Below are positions 41,585 to 53,588 of a stretch of 64,000 nt of DNA, piece after piece (the stretch's first letter is position 1; every line of letters starts with the position of its first letter). Source of the DNA: Pollenia angustigena. Lineage: Eukaryota; Arthropoda; Insecta; Diptera; Polleniidae. The stretch is from positions 89,911,285 through 89,975,284 of the forward strand of contig OV884056.1 in NCBI GenBank assembly GCA_930367215.1. The letters are read 5' to 3'. The position numbers were made by a program, and so were the translations under genes. The notes beneath the pieces were generated by a model that did not search any database, was not told where the DNA came from, and was given only the letters and a program-made list of their open reading frames with translations.

Positions 41585-41650
41585 GCGCCGGTAGGCTAGT
41601 TTGGAGTGAGCTAGTCTAACAGTGCGAGGGTTCGATTCATATCCACAGAC
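41585..41650 (+). repeat. tRNA-like unit, degenerate copy
   Basis: GCGCCGGTAGGCTAGTTTGGAG, then GAGCTAGTCTAACAGTGCGAGG, then GTTCGATTC, with CACAGACTCTGGT after it. Same family as 3818 (both have ACTCTGGT downstream). Two of five copies share this 3' context; the other three have an A-rich tail. Confidence 0.55.
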
Positions 41651-41858
41651 TCTGGTATGTTTCACTTAAACGGGCTGAAGGTCTATTTTACTATTGCTTG
41701 TTATTGTATGTGTAATTCTTTAAAACTAGCGAATTAAATTTGCGCGCATATATCATGCAATGGTTTTCAAAAGTAATCACACCTTGGATTGTTTTAAGAA
41801 CTTATTTGTGTTATTTTTAAAAATTTAAGTACGACTCGTACTAAAAGTAAGTTAAGAT

Positions 41859-42075
41859 GCGATTTCCATGTTTTTTTCGATGGTCTATCGATTTTTTTTT
41901 TGCATATTTTGGTTAAAATGCACATTTTGGTTTTAAATGCATATTTTAACATTAAATATGCGATTTCCATGCAAATGCATGTTTTTTTCGATAGTCTATC
42001 GATTTGTTTTTGCACATTTTGGTTAAAATGCACATTTTTGCATATTTTGGTTTTAAATGCATATTTTAACATTTT
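41859..42075. repeat. Two-copy tandem repeat, about 100-115 bp
   Basis: GCGATTTCCATG, TTTTTTTCGAT.GTCTATCGATTT, TTTTGGTTAAAATGCACATTTT and TTTTAAATGCATATTTTAACATT occur in order at 41859 and again at 41960. No gene. Confidence 0.65.
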
Positions 42076-42194
42076 AGAGTGATATATTTTTTAGTTTACA
42101 TAAAAAAAGTTCTTCAAAAAATTTCCATGTAAACAAAAAAAAAAATTTTTTTAAATCAATAAATAATTTTTTTTGGAGCTCTGCTTAAAATACA

Positions 42195-42975
42195 AGATTT
42201 TCAAGATTTGACAAATGCAGCATCTTACATGGCTAAGGCTTCCAATAGGTTTAAAAAATTTTATCCAAAACTGCTACATGTTACTTGCTTGGCACATGAG
42301 TTCCACCGAGTTGCAGAGGAAATTAGAATCTAATTCGATTATATTGATTTCATACCGGAAAAAATATGTTTAAAGGCTTATTCACTAGTTGCAATTTTTA
42401 ATGAAAGGTATCTTTTGGTAACCTAAAACCGCAGCCAGTATTAACAAGATAGGGAATCTGGCTAGATGCTGTAGAATACTATTCAAAATCCTTTGAGCAA
42501 TTTAAGAATGTTATTAAAAAACTTGTTGCTACCGATGCTTATGCAATTAAAAAAGTAAAAGATTGATTAGCATTTGGTATTTGCCAACTACGGATATATT
42601 GGTGAAACAATAACTTAATTGGAGGGATTGAGTTAACTTAATACTCCAGTCAAATTAATTGATATTGCAAAATTTAAAATTAACAATGTGGAAGGAAGAA
42701 TAGCGCAACAAATCAAAAACAAAACTAAAACGGTTTGCAAAAAAAAATATAGGTTTTTAAAAAATAAAACGAATTTCAACCATTTTAGATCTGGAATCAA
42801 ATGTTGGATTAGAATTAGAAAATATATATTCTTCAAATGAGTTGGCAACTTTCAAGATGCTCCTATAACGTAGGTTGACGATGAGAGATTATTTGCCATG
42901 TACAAAAGTTTTTTGCGTTCGAACAGGTTACTTTCGATAATTTGAAAAAGTATTTATTTTTTTATGTAAATAAAG
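42195..42975 (+). pseudogene. hAT-type transposase pseudogene
   Basis: Decayed coding sequence missed by ORF calls. From about 42214: [38 protein letters not shown], then FIPEKICLKAYSLVAIFNE. In another frame from about 42425: LKPQPVLTR, TAG, GIWLDAVEYYSKSFEQFKNV. Near 42873 VDDERLFAMYKSFLRSN and, in a shifted frame, FDNLKKYLFFYVN match the C-terminal dimerisation domain. The DAASYM...HVTCLAHGLHRVAE and PQPVLTRWGTWLDA signatures belong to hAT-like transposases, by recall. Several stops and shifts. No TIRs identified nearby. Confidence 0.72.
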
Positions 42976-43093
42976 TTTTCAAAAATATTGTACCTTGACT
43001 AACAATTGACGGAATTTTTTATTTGTTTTTTTTTTTTTTTTTTTTTTTTTAAATAAAATTAAAAACAAAACGCTTTTTAAAACCTTTTCTTTA

Positions 43094-43236
43094 GTCTGGG
43101 ATCACACTATGAAAGTTTTCTTTCAGAAAGTCTAAGTTTATGAATAAGAGGGGAAAAAGGAACAGCATGTTCTCTTCCCCTCTCACCCATAAACTCAGAC
43201 TTTCTGAAAGAAAACTTTCATAGTGTGAACCCAGAC
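43094..43236. mobile_element. TTA-flanked palindromic MITE, 143 bp
   Basis: GTCTGGGATCACACTATGAA at 43094 is mirrored by TTCATAGTGTGAACCCAGAC ending at 43236; the arms extend about 60 bp each through TTTTCTTTCAGAAAGTCT. TTA is at 43091-43093 and 43237-43239. Confidence 0.8.
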
Positions 43237-43239
43237 TTA

Positions 43240-44187
43240 GCTTCACTTCGGAAAATCAAATCTTGTAACGTTAATTTAACCGCCTTATACTCAATGTAAA
43301 TGGATTAAACTTTGCAGGCATACATATTCCCGATGACGATACACGAATACATGGGCGTAGCCAGGATAAAATCAAGGGGGGCGGGCTAAACTTTTTTTTT
43401 TAAGAAAAGCGTTTCTTAAAAAAAATTTTTTTTAATGTTCTTATGTATTGATAATTTAACGCCTATTTTAAATTTTTATAATGGTATTTTGGTGTTCTTA
43501 GTGCATATTTTCGATTTTTAAGTGCATGAAAATCTCATCCCTAATAATTAGTATTGTGGTTATTTTTGTTGAACTGCAGTAGCTTGTTTCTGTATTTTTC
43601 GCATCGTAAAATTTCTAACATGAAGTGTGTAACAAAAAAAAATTCATCGTTACTCGATATGTGAAAAAAGTGTTTCTGTATTTGAATGCGAAAACAGACA
43701 ACACAGATTTTGTTTTAACTGGAATATTTCCAGTAATCAAGTGTCAAATGAAAGCGAAACGTCAACGAAAGACACATATATAATAAAACCAGAGCTGCCA
43801 GATTTTACGATTTTCTTGTTCCGAAATTAGCAAAGTGCCGGTTTGCTGATTTCTTCTAAAAAGGGTCGATATTATTTAGACTTTGAAATAAGACAATTTA
43901 AAATCTTTTTCTATGTTTGGTTACTACGCATTACAAAAAAAGATATCTTTAGAAACAAAGCAGCCTTAATTTTCATTTTTCCCCTATTGTGAAAATTGTC
44001 TTCCAAATTGTTAGTCTCTTCCCTAAAAATTATATTGGCAAAAGCAAAATTTCGAGGGAAAAGTGTTTACTTTTTATTCCCGTGATTATTTAACACAATT
44101 GTTTGTGTTCAAAACATTAAACCATTCCCCATTTTTCAGTCAATATAGAAAAAAGTTTGAATCAAGATGATTTAAATAAAACCATTT
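43240..44187. other. No gene seen; possible element scraps
   Basis: ATGGGCGTAGCCAGGATAAA near 43351, followed by GGGGGGCGGGCTAAAC, resembles a common transposon end motif; no mirrored end found. The rest is AT-rich. Confidence 0.35.
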
Positions 44188-44240
44188 AAAGTGCTATATT
44201 CGGCTATGGTAGATCTTATAGACCCTTCACCATAGCATTA
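44188..44240 (-). repeat. DINE-like end fragment
   Basis: AAAGTGCTATATTCGGCTATGG and then TATAGACCCTTCACCATAG match the hairpin end of the DINE-like families, here with a CTTCACC-type subterminal repeat. No partner end nearby. Confidence 0.5.
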
Positions 44241-44487
44241 AAAATCGCACCAAAACCTTAATTTCGAGAGGATACTTGCTTGTATGAGGACCAGGTGAAG
44301 TAATGAACCGACTTGGCTTTTTTTATAAAAATATTTATTTTATTTTTTGTTCAATATGATATTTTGTCACGCCTTTTTTGGTTCAAAATAAAGCTGGTTT
44401 GAATAATCAAAAGCCATAATGGTGCTGATTTTATCCGAGAAAAATTAAACAACATGGCCATGAAAAAATTATATGAAATAAAATCAA

Positions 44488-44804
44488 AAACCAAATTTTC
44501 AATATCTTCAATCAGGCTTAAGTTCATCAAATTTAATTTTCATTAAATTATTTTTATAAAGAAAGGAATTTTACAACATGAAAATTAATTAAAATTGTTA
44601 CATATTGATAATCATGCATTCTTGACTGACCTGAGATTCGAACCCAGGCGGCTGGTTACCCTGATATGTTTTGATCGCTACCACTCGATCTCCTCAGAGG
44701 GTTTTGCCGTTAATGTTGTAAAATTCCTTTCTTCATAAAAATAATTTAATGAAAATTAAATTTGGTGAACTTAAGCCTGATTGAAGATATTGAAAATTTG
44801 GGTT
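44488..44804. mobile_element. TIR element with a tRNA-like core
   Basis: Arms of about 95 bp (44488-44580 and 44713-44804) are reverse complements: CCAAATTTTCAATATCTTCA, ATCAGGCTTAAGTTCA and GAAAGGAATTTTACAAC with mirrors. The core between them holds a tRNA-like sequence on the minus strand. A second, partial copy is at 53925-54117. Confidence 0.72.
44630..44705 (-). repeat. tRNA-like core (second family)
   Basis: The minus strand reads CTCTGAGGAGATCGAGTGGT as a D-arm-like A box, then a perfect T-arm CTGGG, loop TTCGAAT, CTCAG. The anticodon arm is not regular, and the acceptor stem does not close, so it is a tRNA-derived relic, not a functional gene. It is different in sequence from the GCCCCGGTAGGC family. 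Confidence 0.65.
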
Positions 44805-45471
44805 AAAAACCATAAATAGTTCAACAATATTACCAAAATACTAATTATATAATCATAAACTATATAATTTACTATTAAGATTTTTGTATGACGTGCTAAA
44901 TTCCCAATTTTTCATTTTGATAAATACACTGAAATTTATCGTCGAGGGAAAGCTAGCTTCTATGCGCATTTCACTGGTTGCTTAGGCCAGATCATCAGGA
45001 AACCTTTTCCAAAGATTTTAGAAAAGCTAAAAATATTATACAAATAAAACCCTAAAACGAATAAGAATTTTAAACACTCAAAGTCTTACTTGTAACAATA
45101 TCAAAGCTTAAACAAAGCACCAACAATAAACAGTGAGTTTATCTTTTCTTACATCCCCCTACAATTGGTTGGGTTCTTTCCGACTCGAATTGTAGTTGTA
45201 AGTGGGTAAAAAGAAAAAACAAAATTAAAAAATAAATTTTTTCATTCTATTGTCTTCGCAAGAAAACAACAAAAAAACCAATTTGGCAATTGAAAAATTA
45301 AAAATGAGAGGATCAAAAATTGTATCATATATGATTCTTTCAGGTGATTCATCTGTAGGGTACCATTTTGTCACAACGAGAGTATCATTTATGATATGCG
45401 GGTATTTTGCTCATGAAGCTGATTCCTAAATGATAAGATTATGATACCAAATGCTAGCTAGGGCATGAACA
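44805..45471. repeat. Dispersed repeat shared with 12.2 kb, then no gene
   Basis: 44875-45050 parallels 12245-12440. AAACGAATAAGAATTTTAAACAC near 45055 parallels GCGAATAAGCATTATAAACAC near 24367. ATGATAC/GTATCAT motifs recur at 45330-45450. No coding signal. Confidence 0.45.
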
Positions 45472-45473
45472 TT

Positions 45474-46818
45474 AGCTGAGGGGTATAGATGCAAAGACTG
45501 CAATGTCCACTTACATTACCAGAAACACTTTTATCCCATAAAAAAGTATGTTCAAAAATTAAGAATTGATGCAAAAACGGCAATGTCCATTGGAGATTGT
45601 CGTTTTTGCAATGATCACAGTTTGTTAAGCTCTTTTCCCCTCAACTATATTCGAAAATGCATGCTATTTTTTATATGGTTTCTTTTTTGCAAAACAAAAC
45701 TAAATAGAAATTAAAACAAGTAAGAAAGTATAGTCGATCAAGCCCGACCATATGATACCCTACACCACAGTATTTAAAAACACATCATGCTTATGTGTCC
45801 ATAAAAATATAGATTTATCTATGTTTATAAACTTCATGAACGTCTGTTTGAAAGTTTGTGAGAGGCAGAAATTGCCCCCTACCTCCCCTTGTGGTCCTAT
45901 TTTTGACAAACTGTATAGCTAATGTGTCCATATAGATATGGATCTATCTATGTTTAAAATATCATTAAAATCGGTTTGAGAGGCAGAAATTGCCCCTATT
46001 TCCCCTCGTGGTCCTATTTTTTAAAAAATGTTTTAAATTTCATTGAAATCGGTTTGATAGTTTTTGAGAGGAAGAAATTTCCCCCTATCTTCCCTCGTGG
46101 TCCTACGGTTCGGCCCATTTTCAATAGGCTTGATCCTTGTGCCAATAAGAACCTATGACCTAAATTTCATTAAACTATCTCCAAAATTGTGCCCCTGTAC
46201 TTTGCGCACAAGGTTACATGGACAGCCAGCCAGCCAGCAGCCTGCCAGCCAGCCGGACGGACATCGTTAGTTCGACTCAGAATGTGATTCTAAGACGATC
46301 GGTATACTTAAAGGTGGGTCTAGGACCAATATTTTAAGGCGTTACACACATCAGCACAAATGCATAATACCCTCTCCACTATTGTGGTGTGGGTATAAAA
46401 AATATAACAAATTATTTTTTATATGAAGCAGTTAGTTTTATTGTTCATTTTATAACTTTGTCATTAGCCGTAATTATGGAGCTAAGTTGTTATGAAGTTC
46501 CTCCAAATCAATCAAGAAAAAACTAAGCCTTTGTTAAGTTTAAGAATTTTATAACTACTGATTTTTATAAGTACTGCCCATGCTAAAAAAGCAGCAATTT
46601 CCATTTGATTAGAGCAAACACAGCAATCTCCAATTGAATTATTATAATTGCCAGCAAACCACTATATCGATTTGGTTGAAACTTGCGCCATATCTTAATC
46701 ATATTCCTGTTTACTGAATAGCATTATAGGCATACCATAAATATGAATATACTTTGAGCTAGAGGTTTTTACTAGAAATGTGGACATTGCAGTCTTTGCA
46801 TCTATACCCCTCAACTAT
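45474..46818. mobile_element. Inverted-repeat element (GAGGGGTATAGATGCAAAGA ends) with nested DINE-like element
   Basis: TGAGGGGTATAGATGCAAAG, continuing ACTGCAATGTCCAC at about 45477-45510, is mirrored at about 46782-46818. A related CGGCAATGTCC / CCCCTCAACTAT pair near 45573-45650 suggests an internal or second copy. The target duplication is unresolved. Confidence 0.5.
45716..46397 (-). mobile_element. Divergent DINE-like element (CCCTACACC family)
   Basis: Starts AACAAGTAAGAAAGTATAGT and GATACCCTACACCACAG, and ends TTGTGGTGTGGGTATAAA, so the subterminal repeats mirror each other apart from one base. Inside, AGAGGCAGAAATTGCCCC-type units with TCGTGGTCCTA occur at about 45872, 45981 and 46071 (about 100-bp spacing). 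A CCAGCCAGCCAGCAGCC run is near 46217. Confidence 0.6.
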
Positions 46819-47831
46819 GCTTTTGTTTGATTATGTTTTAAAAAAAATCGAACCAAATTTGTTTGAAATTAATTTTAATTATTTTAAACAAAAAAGACGA
46901 TCTTATTATTTTTTTTACGAATTTGACGATTTTTACACAAATTTATCTGGCAGCACTGAATAAAACCAAAACAAGGAAAGGCTAAAAAAAATTCAAAATA
47001 ACAAAATATAACAATTGTGTTTTGTTTATTTTCATCATATAAATTATACATTATACATGACAATTTTAAGTAACTAATATAACATAAAACTATGACGTAC
47101 AAGATAACTTATAACTATAACTATAAATAATTCTTAGATAATTTAACTTTCGTAACAATATTTTAAATTTGAAATATCTACATTTTGTTTTTCTCGCACC
47201 AATTTCAAATGTGACTTATTTTGACGTTGTTGAGAGAAACTTTTTTCAAAATATTTTTACCGAAACACTTTTTCTCACATCCTTTCAATAATTGCTGGAC
47301 AGATAATTCTCGCAAAGAAACGATACAGAAACACTTTTGTGAGAAAAACCATTTTTTGTTTCATTTCACACTATTTTTGTTGCAATTCACACGTTTCATG
47401 CGAAAAGTTTAACGATGTGAGAAATACAGAAACGGGTTACTGTAACTTTAGTGAGAACTTCTCGCATCGAAAAGTTGTGAAAAACATATTCCATCGTTTC
47501 TCGTAAAGTGTGCATGTAACTCATGTCGAAAACTATCAAAAGAGATTACGTCATAAAGTTATAAATATCATAACATTGCACTCGAAGCCGATACGACATT
47601 GCAGACGTTGAGGACGCCAGTAACACATATCGTTGACGGTGACCAAAATTTACTAAGATTAAAAATTTTTCAACGAAAACACTACTACCGGCTATACAAA
47701 ATAATGTAAAGTGCGACTTTAATGTTTGTTTTTTGCAAGCATGTTTAAAAAACATTCGTATATTTTATAAAAATGTTAAAAGCAAAAAAATGAAATAATA
47801 AAAAAAATGTGCCAAAAACAAAATATTATTG
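46819..47831. other. No gene; dispersed repeat shared with 48.4-48.7 kb
   Basis: GTGAGAAAAAC, TTTGTTTCATTTCACAC and ACAGAAACGC/G motifs at 47230-47440 recur at 48450-48640 on the other side of the CCCGATAATTCGTA element. The patch 47570-47660 is GC-richer. No convincing coding frame. Confidence 0.4.
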
Positions 47832-48350
47832 CAGTCAAATCCCGATAATTCGTACCCCGATAAATCGTAATTCCCGATAATTCGTAATAAACTTTCGGTC
47901 CCTTGAAAAAATCTCGTTAATTCGTAAAATTTCCATACATTTTGGTCCCCTCGATAATTCGTAATTTTTTTTTCAAATAAAATCTTCTTTACCTCTTATA
48001 AATCGTAATTGTTTGCTAACTACCACTTATAATTCGTAATAAAAACAACAAAAACATGGAAAGAATGATTTTTTGATTACCATTTTTTTATTTTTTCTTG
48101 TGTGTGGATTTATTTTCTTAAGATCAGTTTGTTACATGCATAATTTTTATGTATAATTTTTATATATTTTATTTTTAACAATTGTTTTTTATGTTTTTTT
48201 ATCGTTTAAGTAAATAAATTGAAAACCCCCGTTTATTCGTATTTATTTTATTTTAACCCCGTTAAATCGAAACCCCGCTAAATCGAAAACCCCTATAATT
48301 CGTAAGAAATGGCCGGTCCCTTGCGATTACGAACTATCGGGATTCTACTG
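47832..48350. mobile_element. Pogo/Tigger-like MITE with reiterated CCCGATAATTCGTA
   Basis: CAGTCAAATCCCGATAATTC at 47832 is mirrored by CGGGATTCTACTG ending at 48350. TA follows the right end; the left flank reads TG, probably a mutated TA. CCCGATAATTCGTAA-like motifs occur at least five times near the left end and CCCC.TTAAATCGAAA-like ones near the right. About 519 bp, no ORF. Confidence 0.65.
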
Positions 48351-48818
48351 TATTAGTATTTTTTGTATTTTGCATTTTTAATTGTTTTATGGTGTTAACG
48401 CCCCATTTTTATTCGTGAGCTTATTCGACAGTTCAAGGCGGGAACTTTTCTCACGAAAATGTTACAGAAACGCTTTTTCTGTTAAGTGGCGAGTAATTTC
48501 CTTACGTGACAGCTATTACTCGCCAAAAAAAAGTAAAAGACACAGATAGTGAGAAAAACTGCTTCTTGTTTCAATATATGGCATTTTTGTTTCATTTCAC
48601 ACATTTTAATCGGAAAGTTCTCGACGCGAGAGTTACAGAACATGGGCAAAGGGAAACGAAACAAAAAAAAATCTTATTTCCGGAAATCCCGGGATTCTTT
48701 GAGTAAAGCAATGATTTCATTAAATGAGTTTAAGACAAAAGACATATACAACAGTCCAAAACCAAATAAAATGTTACATTCATATGTACATGCATATTAT
48801 ATATGTATGTATGTATAT

Positions 48819-50663
48819 TAGGGTGGGTCGAAAAAAAAAGTTGTGTCAGTCACCCCCTAGAATGAACGATATGTCAATAAAGTTTCTAAAACAGGAAAAA
48901 TTTTTTTTTTGCCACGCCCCAAAATACAGCACTTTTGGTTTTTTATATGTAGCGCTGCCATTTAAAGTCCGATCTCATCATATCGCATATCGTTGTTCAT
49001 GGCTTGAAAGTTGCTTCATTTTTGTCTTTGGTGACTTTTTAATCCGACCTGAAATTCTGGACACCACTTATGCCACCTCGGATCCTTCCCCCAAATGTCC
49101 AATTTTTTTGACGGTCCAAGAAAGTCCTTATAAAATTACGTATGTATCGATTTTAATATGCTCACTTTTATGACACACCTCCAAATTAAGGCCCTTTTTT
49201 CTTTTTCACACACATACTACATTAAACCAAGTAGAAGTCAATACAAACCAAAAAAATTTTCCTCAGTCACGCCCTAGAATAAAAGGTATATTTATTAAGT
49301 TTTAAGAACTTTAAAAAAATTGTTTTTGTCATGCCCTAAATTACTGCCCTTTTTGTTTTATATATACAGCACCGTCAATTAAAGTCCAATCTCATCGTAC
49401 CGTATATCATTGTTAATGGCTAGAATGTGCCTTTATTTTCGTATTTAATGCTTTTTTAAACTAACTTAAAATTCTAGATGGCAATTATGATATCTTGGAT
49501 CCTTCCCTATGATGTCTAATTACTTCACGCGCTAAGAAAGTCCCTCTAAAACTTTGAGTCACCTTGAGTCTAGCTAAGATTTATATACACCGACTGCCCA
49601 ATTTATAATTTTTCGCATACATGTTTTGAGGCATTCATTTTTATGCATTTAAATAATTTTTTTTTTTTTTTTTCATTTTTACAATTCTGTATCATGGTCT
49701 CATATATGACATTATGTTTGCTTTTACAAATGTCTTAGTTTAAATTTTTAATTTGAGTTTCACAGTCCAGCAAAAAAAAAATGGCACGAAGAATTGCACA
49801 AAATATGAAAACTGGCAAAAAAAAAAACGCTAGTAGTTCAGATCGAGAAAGCTTGTCAATTAATTCATCCGTCTCACTTTCATTAAAATATGAGTAGTCC
49901 ACTTGAAAACACCGCTTAGTTAAAAAAAACCAAAGGCTAAGAAACAGTTTTTAAAAATTCAAATGACAAGCCATAGAGAGTGGTTTTCAGGATTATTGAA
50001 TAATTAAACAAAAATTGCGCGTAACTTACAGAGTTTTGTACGAGATTGATAATGGCTTAGGGAGCCATTAAAAAAAATGGAGGCTTTTACAGAATTTTTA
50101 TTTTGCTATATATCTAAAACAAAAAGGGCTGTTATTTAGGGCGTGGCAAATTTTTTTTAAAGTCCTTAAAACTGTATAAATATACCTTTTATTCTAGGGC
50201 GTGACTGAGGAAATTTTTTTTGGTTTGTATTGACTTCTACTTGTTTTAATGTAGTATGTATGTGAAACAGAAAAAGGGGCTTTATTTGGAGGCGTGTCAT
50301 AAAAGTGAGCATATTAAAATCTCAACATACGTAGTTTTATAAGGACTTTCTTGGACCGTCAGAAAAATTGGACATTTGGGGGAAGGATCCGAGATGGCAG
50401 AAGTGGCGCCCAGAATTTCAGGACGCATTGAAAAGTCACCAAAGACAAAAATGAAGCCACTATCAAGCCATGAACAACGATATGCGATATGATGAGATCG
50501 GACTTTAAATGGCAGCGCTACATATAAAAAACCAAAAGTGCTGTATTTTGGGGCGTGGCAAAAAAAAATTTTTTCCTGTTTTAGAAACTTCATTGACATA
50601 TCTTTCATTCTAGGGGGTGACTGGCACAACTTTTTTTTTTTGTATGGAGGTCGACCCGGTCTA
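48819..50663. mobile_element. hAT-type foldback element, 1,845 bp
   Basis: TAGGGTGGGTCGA at 48819 and TCGACCCGGTCTA ending at 50663, with perfect 8-bp flanks ATGTATAT (48811-48818, 50664-50671). The inverted arms are very long (about 48819-49370 and 50110-50663). The same 110-residue frame appears at 49173 leftward and 50297 rightward as an artefact of the arms. No transposase seen in the loop. Confidence 0.8.
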
Positions 50664-50675
50664 ATGTATATATAT

Positions 50676-50870
50676 TAGAGCGGGTCGATTTTTTTTTTAA
50701 ATCGTATAGCAAAATTGTAATCTACATAAAATTCTAAGAAAATTCTCCGAAGAAACCATGGGTCTAAAATGAAATCCTAATCCGCGCCTCTCGACTTGAA
50801 AATTGATAGCCTGCCTTTGCAAAAAAAAAAATTTTTTTGAAAAAATTGCTTTTTCCAAAAAGAAATCTAA
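50676..50870. repeat. Partial end of the 14.5-kb hAT family
   Basis: TAGAGCGGGTCGATTTTTTT, then GTATAGCAAAATTGTAATCT and GAAGAAACCATGGGTCTAAAAT, parallels 14488-14620. It starts 4 bp after the previous element's target duplication. No matching right end found. Confidence 0.65.
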
Positions 50871-50953
50871 TTTTTTGAATAAAATTGTTTAGTAAGGTAG
50901 TTCTTTTGCACTTTATATTATTTTACACTCAAATTTTTATTTACATTAAAAAG

Positions 50954-52781
50954 AGGCTGTAGGAAATATCGCCCAAAGAAAAATGGCCCAAAAAAACAAA
51001 TGAAAAATCGCCCAAATGAAGAATTCCCCAAAAGAACATGAAAAATGACCCAAAAAGTTATATGTATATGAAATTTTGCCCAAAAGAAACGAAAAATGGC
51101 CCAAAATAAAAATGAAAAATTACCCAAAAAGAAAAAACGAATTTTTGTGCACTATATAGTTAAATATTAATTAATCATTGCATAGTTATAATCAATTACT
51201 CAAAAATGAATACAGCTTTTTGCAAGGTGGCATGTCATAAAGTCCAGTGTCGTAATGTCCATGGACACTGTGACACTTTTGAAAATGTCATAACGTCCGT
51301 GGGCGTTAAGACACTTTGCAAATTGACATTATGTCATTTTTAAAAATGTCATAAGGTCCATAATTACTTAAGATGTTAAATACAAAAAAAATCTACATAC
51401 ACGCAGAGAAAAACATGTTTAATTATGGTCACAACCAACAAAACTATTTTTAAAGGAACTTATTTGACCATAATATAGTTGTCGGTGACAATGATTTGGT
51501 TAAATTAAACATAATATGGTCAACATTTTTTTAAAAATTGTTTTTTTGTTTTTTCTCTGGGTGCATATATTAAACATATAACGAAAACACTTTTTGGGCG
51601 AAAGGATTTTCTCCCCTATGGTGTAACAAATACCGGCAGCGCTTACTAAAGCGTCTTGGCATAGCCGGCTATCGGCCGGGTGCAAGGATTTTCTACTCTA
51701 TGGTATAACAAAAACCGGCTTCGCTAACTAAAGCTTCTCTGCATAGCAGGCCTTCGGCCGGGCGCAAGGATTTTCTGCTCTATGATATAACAAAGACCGG
51801 CTTCGCTTATTAAAGCTTACCTGCGCAGACGGCCTTTGAGCGGGCGCAAGGATTTTTTCCTTTATGGTATAACAAGTACCGGTTGCGCCTCTAAAATCTG
51901 CCTTGTTTCCGAACGAAGGCCGACTTCGCAGATAAGCTTTAGTTAGCGAAGCCAGTATTTTTTATACCATAGAGGAGAAAATCCTTGCGCCCGGCCGAAA
52001 GCCGGCTATGCAGAGAACCTTTAGTTAGCGATGCCAGTTTTGTTTTATCAAAGAGGAGAAAATCCTTGCGCCTGGCCAAAGGCCGGCTTTGCCTTCGAGT
52101 TTGTCCCCGGACACTATGACACTGGACGTTACTACCCGTCTCCACCATCCATCAACTTGGTAAGAACAGCATGTCGCACATGAATTCTACTCGTGTAGAC
52201 TGTTCATGATCATGTTTCGTCCATGGGCTGCCATCGTTGCCTAAACATTCGTCTTAGCATCCATGTGCGCCATGATGTTGGCCATACAACGTATTTTCTG
52301 TATACAACCAAACGCACAACAACAAAAATTGTGGTCAATCAGAACATGAACATCAACACGTATTCGCCAAATACCAGAACATTAACAAATTAATACCGTT
52401 ACTCTGCCGGCGTTATGGTCATGTCATGTTCTGACATGCCACCTTTTCGCAATATGTTCATTTATTTTTATAAATAACATTTAGGAATTCGACGTATAGT
52501 AATAATAAATGATTTAGACAAATAGTATGTAAGATTTTGACGAAATTTTAAAAATGAAAAATGGCCCGAAAAATTTCATATAATATTTTTGGGTTATTTT
52601 TCATAATGAAAATCACCAAATTTAAAAAACGAAAAATCACCCAATAATAACGAAAAATAGCCCAAAGATTTTGGGTCACTTTTCATATAAATGCAGGCCC
52701 AATTTTACATGGAATTTTTTTGGGCGATTTTTCATTTATTTTTTTGGGTAATTTTTCTTTGGGCGATTTTTCCTACAGCCT
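50954..52781. mobile_element. TIR element (AGGCTGTAGGAAA ends) with reiterated GCCCAAA motifs
   Basis: AGGCTGTAGGAAATATCGCC is mirrored by GGCGATTTTTCCTACAGCCT. Just inside both ends, GAAAAATNGCCCAAA-type motifs are repeated about six to eight times, pointing inward. The flanks TAAAAA resemble each other but a clean duplication is not visible. The middle holds an 82-bp tandem array. Confidence 0.7.
51596..52100. repeat. 82-bp tandem array with internal orientation switch
   Basis: Four units in direct order (GGATTTT at 51604, 51686, 51768 and 51850; period exactly 82) are followed by two or more in inverse order (AAAATCC ending 51984 and 52065; period 81). Units contain CGCAAGGATTTTCT, TATGGTATAACAA, CCGGCTTCGCTAACTAAAGC and GGCCTTCGGCCGGGCGC. 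GC-rich compared with everything around it. The small ORFs are repeat translations. Confidence 0.8.
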
Positions 52782-53588
52782 TAAAAAAATTTTCACCCAA
52801 GTAAATGGAATGCAAATGTGAATCTTCTTCCATATTCTGCAAGACTTTCTATAATTAATTTGCCGACTTTAGAAAGCAGACGCATCATGCTTAACGTTGT
52901 TTTTTAGTAAATTTATTAAATGGTTCGATTTTCTCAGAGTTCTTGCTGAACACAATAAACTTCAATATACCTCTTAGGTCTACTTGGAACTACGCACCAC
53001 TTCATCTACAGTGTTTTCAAACTAACTATGCAAACGCTGACCCTTTAAGGAGATTATGCAAAACTTTTAATGATTTCTATAATTTTATTGATTACCCTGT
53101 TAACGTTAATATTTTAAAACGTAACATCATTTTGTAAACCATTATTGGTATGTAAGGATTTTAGTCCATAGACCGTGATTAAATAAATAAAAAAATAAAT
53201 TAAAACTTATTAATATTTAGTGGTTATTATTAATAGCAACTGTGTTAAATTTATTTTCTTTTAAGCAAAAAATGTTTAGTATTATTAAAGCATTTAAAAG
53301 CTCATCAGAGATTCTATTTTTAATCCTTATTGATATGTATATTTCCTGCTATGTACCGAAAACGAGCTCTCGCTTTCTGCAGACGTTGGTTTTATAGTAA
53401 GAAGCGCATCATACAAATATTATAAATTCGTTGGCCTGTTAACCGCGACTTCATAGACGTCAAATTCTTTTTTAAGATATTTTCAGGCTTTTGTATTTTC
53501 TTTACATTTATTTCTTTAGAATTTGTAGATGGTTCATCATCTGGTGTACATTTTCATTTTCTACTTCAAACAGCTTTTTAGACGTTTC
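52782..53588. other. No gene seen
   Basis: AT-rich; one short frame at 52943-53137 without domain signals. Nothing supportable. Confidence 0.4.

Noticed and set aside
44630..44705. Functional tRNA gene
   Set aside because: The T-arm is good but the acceptor stem and anticodon arm do not form; it lies in a repeated TIR element.
48724..50629. 110- to 149-codon ORFs with similar sequence on opposite strands
   Set aside because: They are the two inverted arms of the 48819-50663 hAT-type element read in mirror image.
51596..52100. Regular 82-bp repeats as a CRISPR array
   Set aside because: There are no short repeats alternating with unique spacers; the whole unit repeats, orientation flips, and the genome is eukaryotic.
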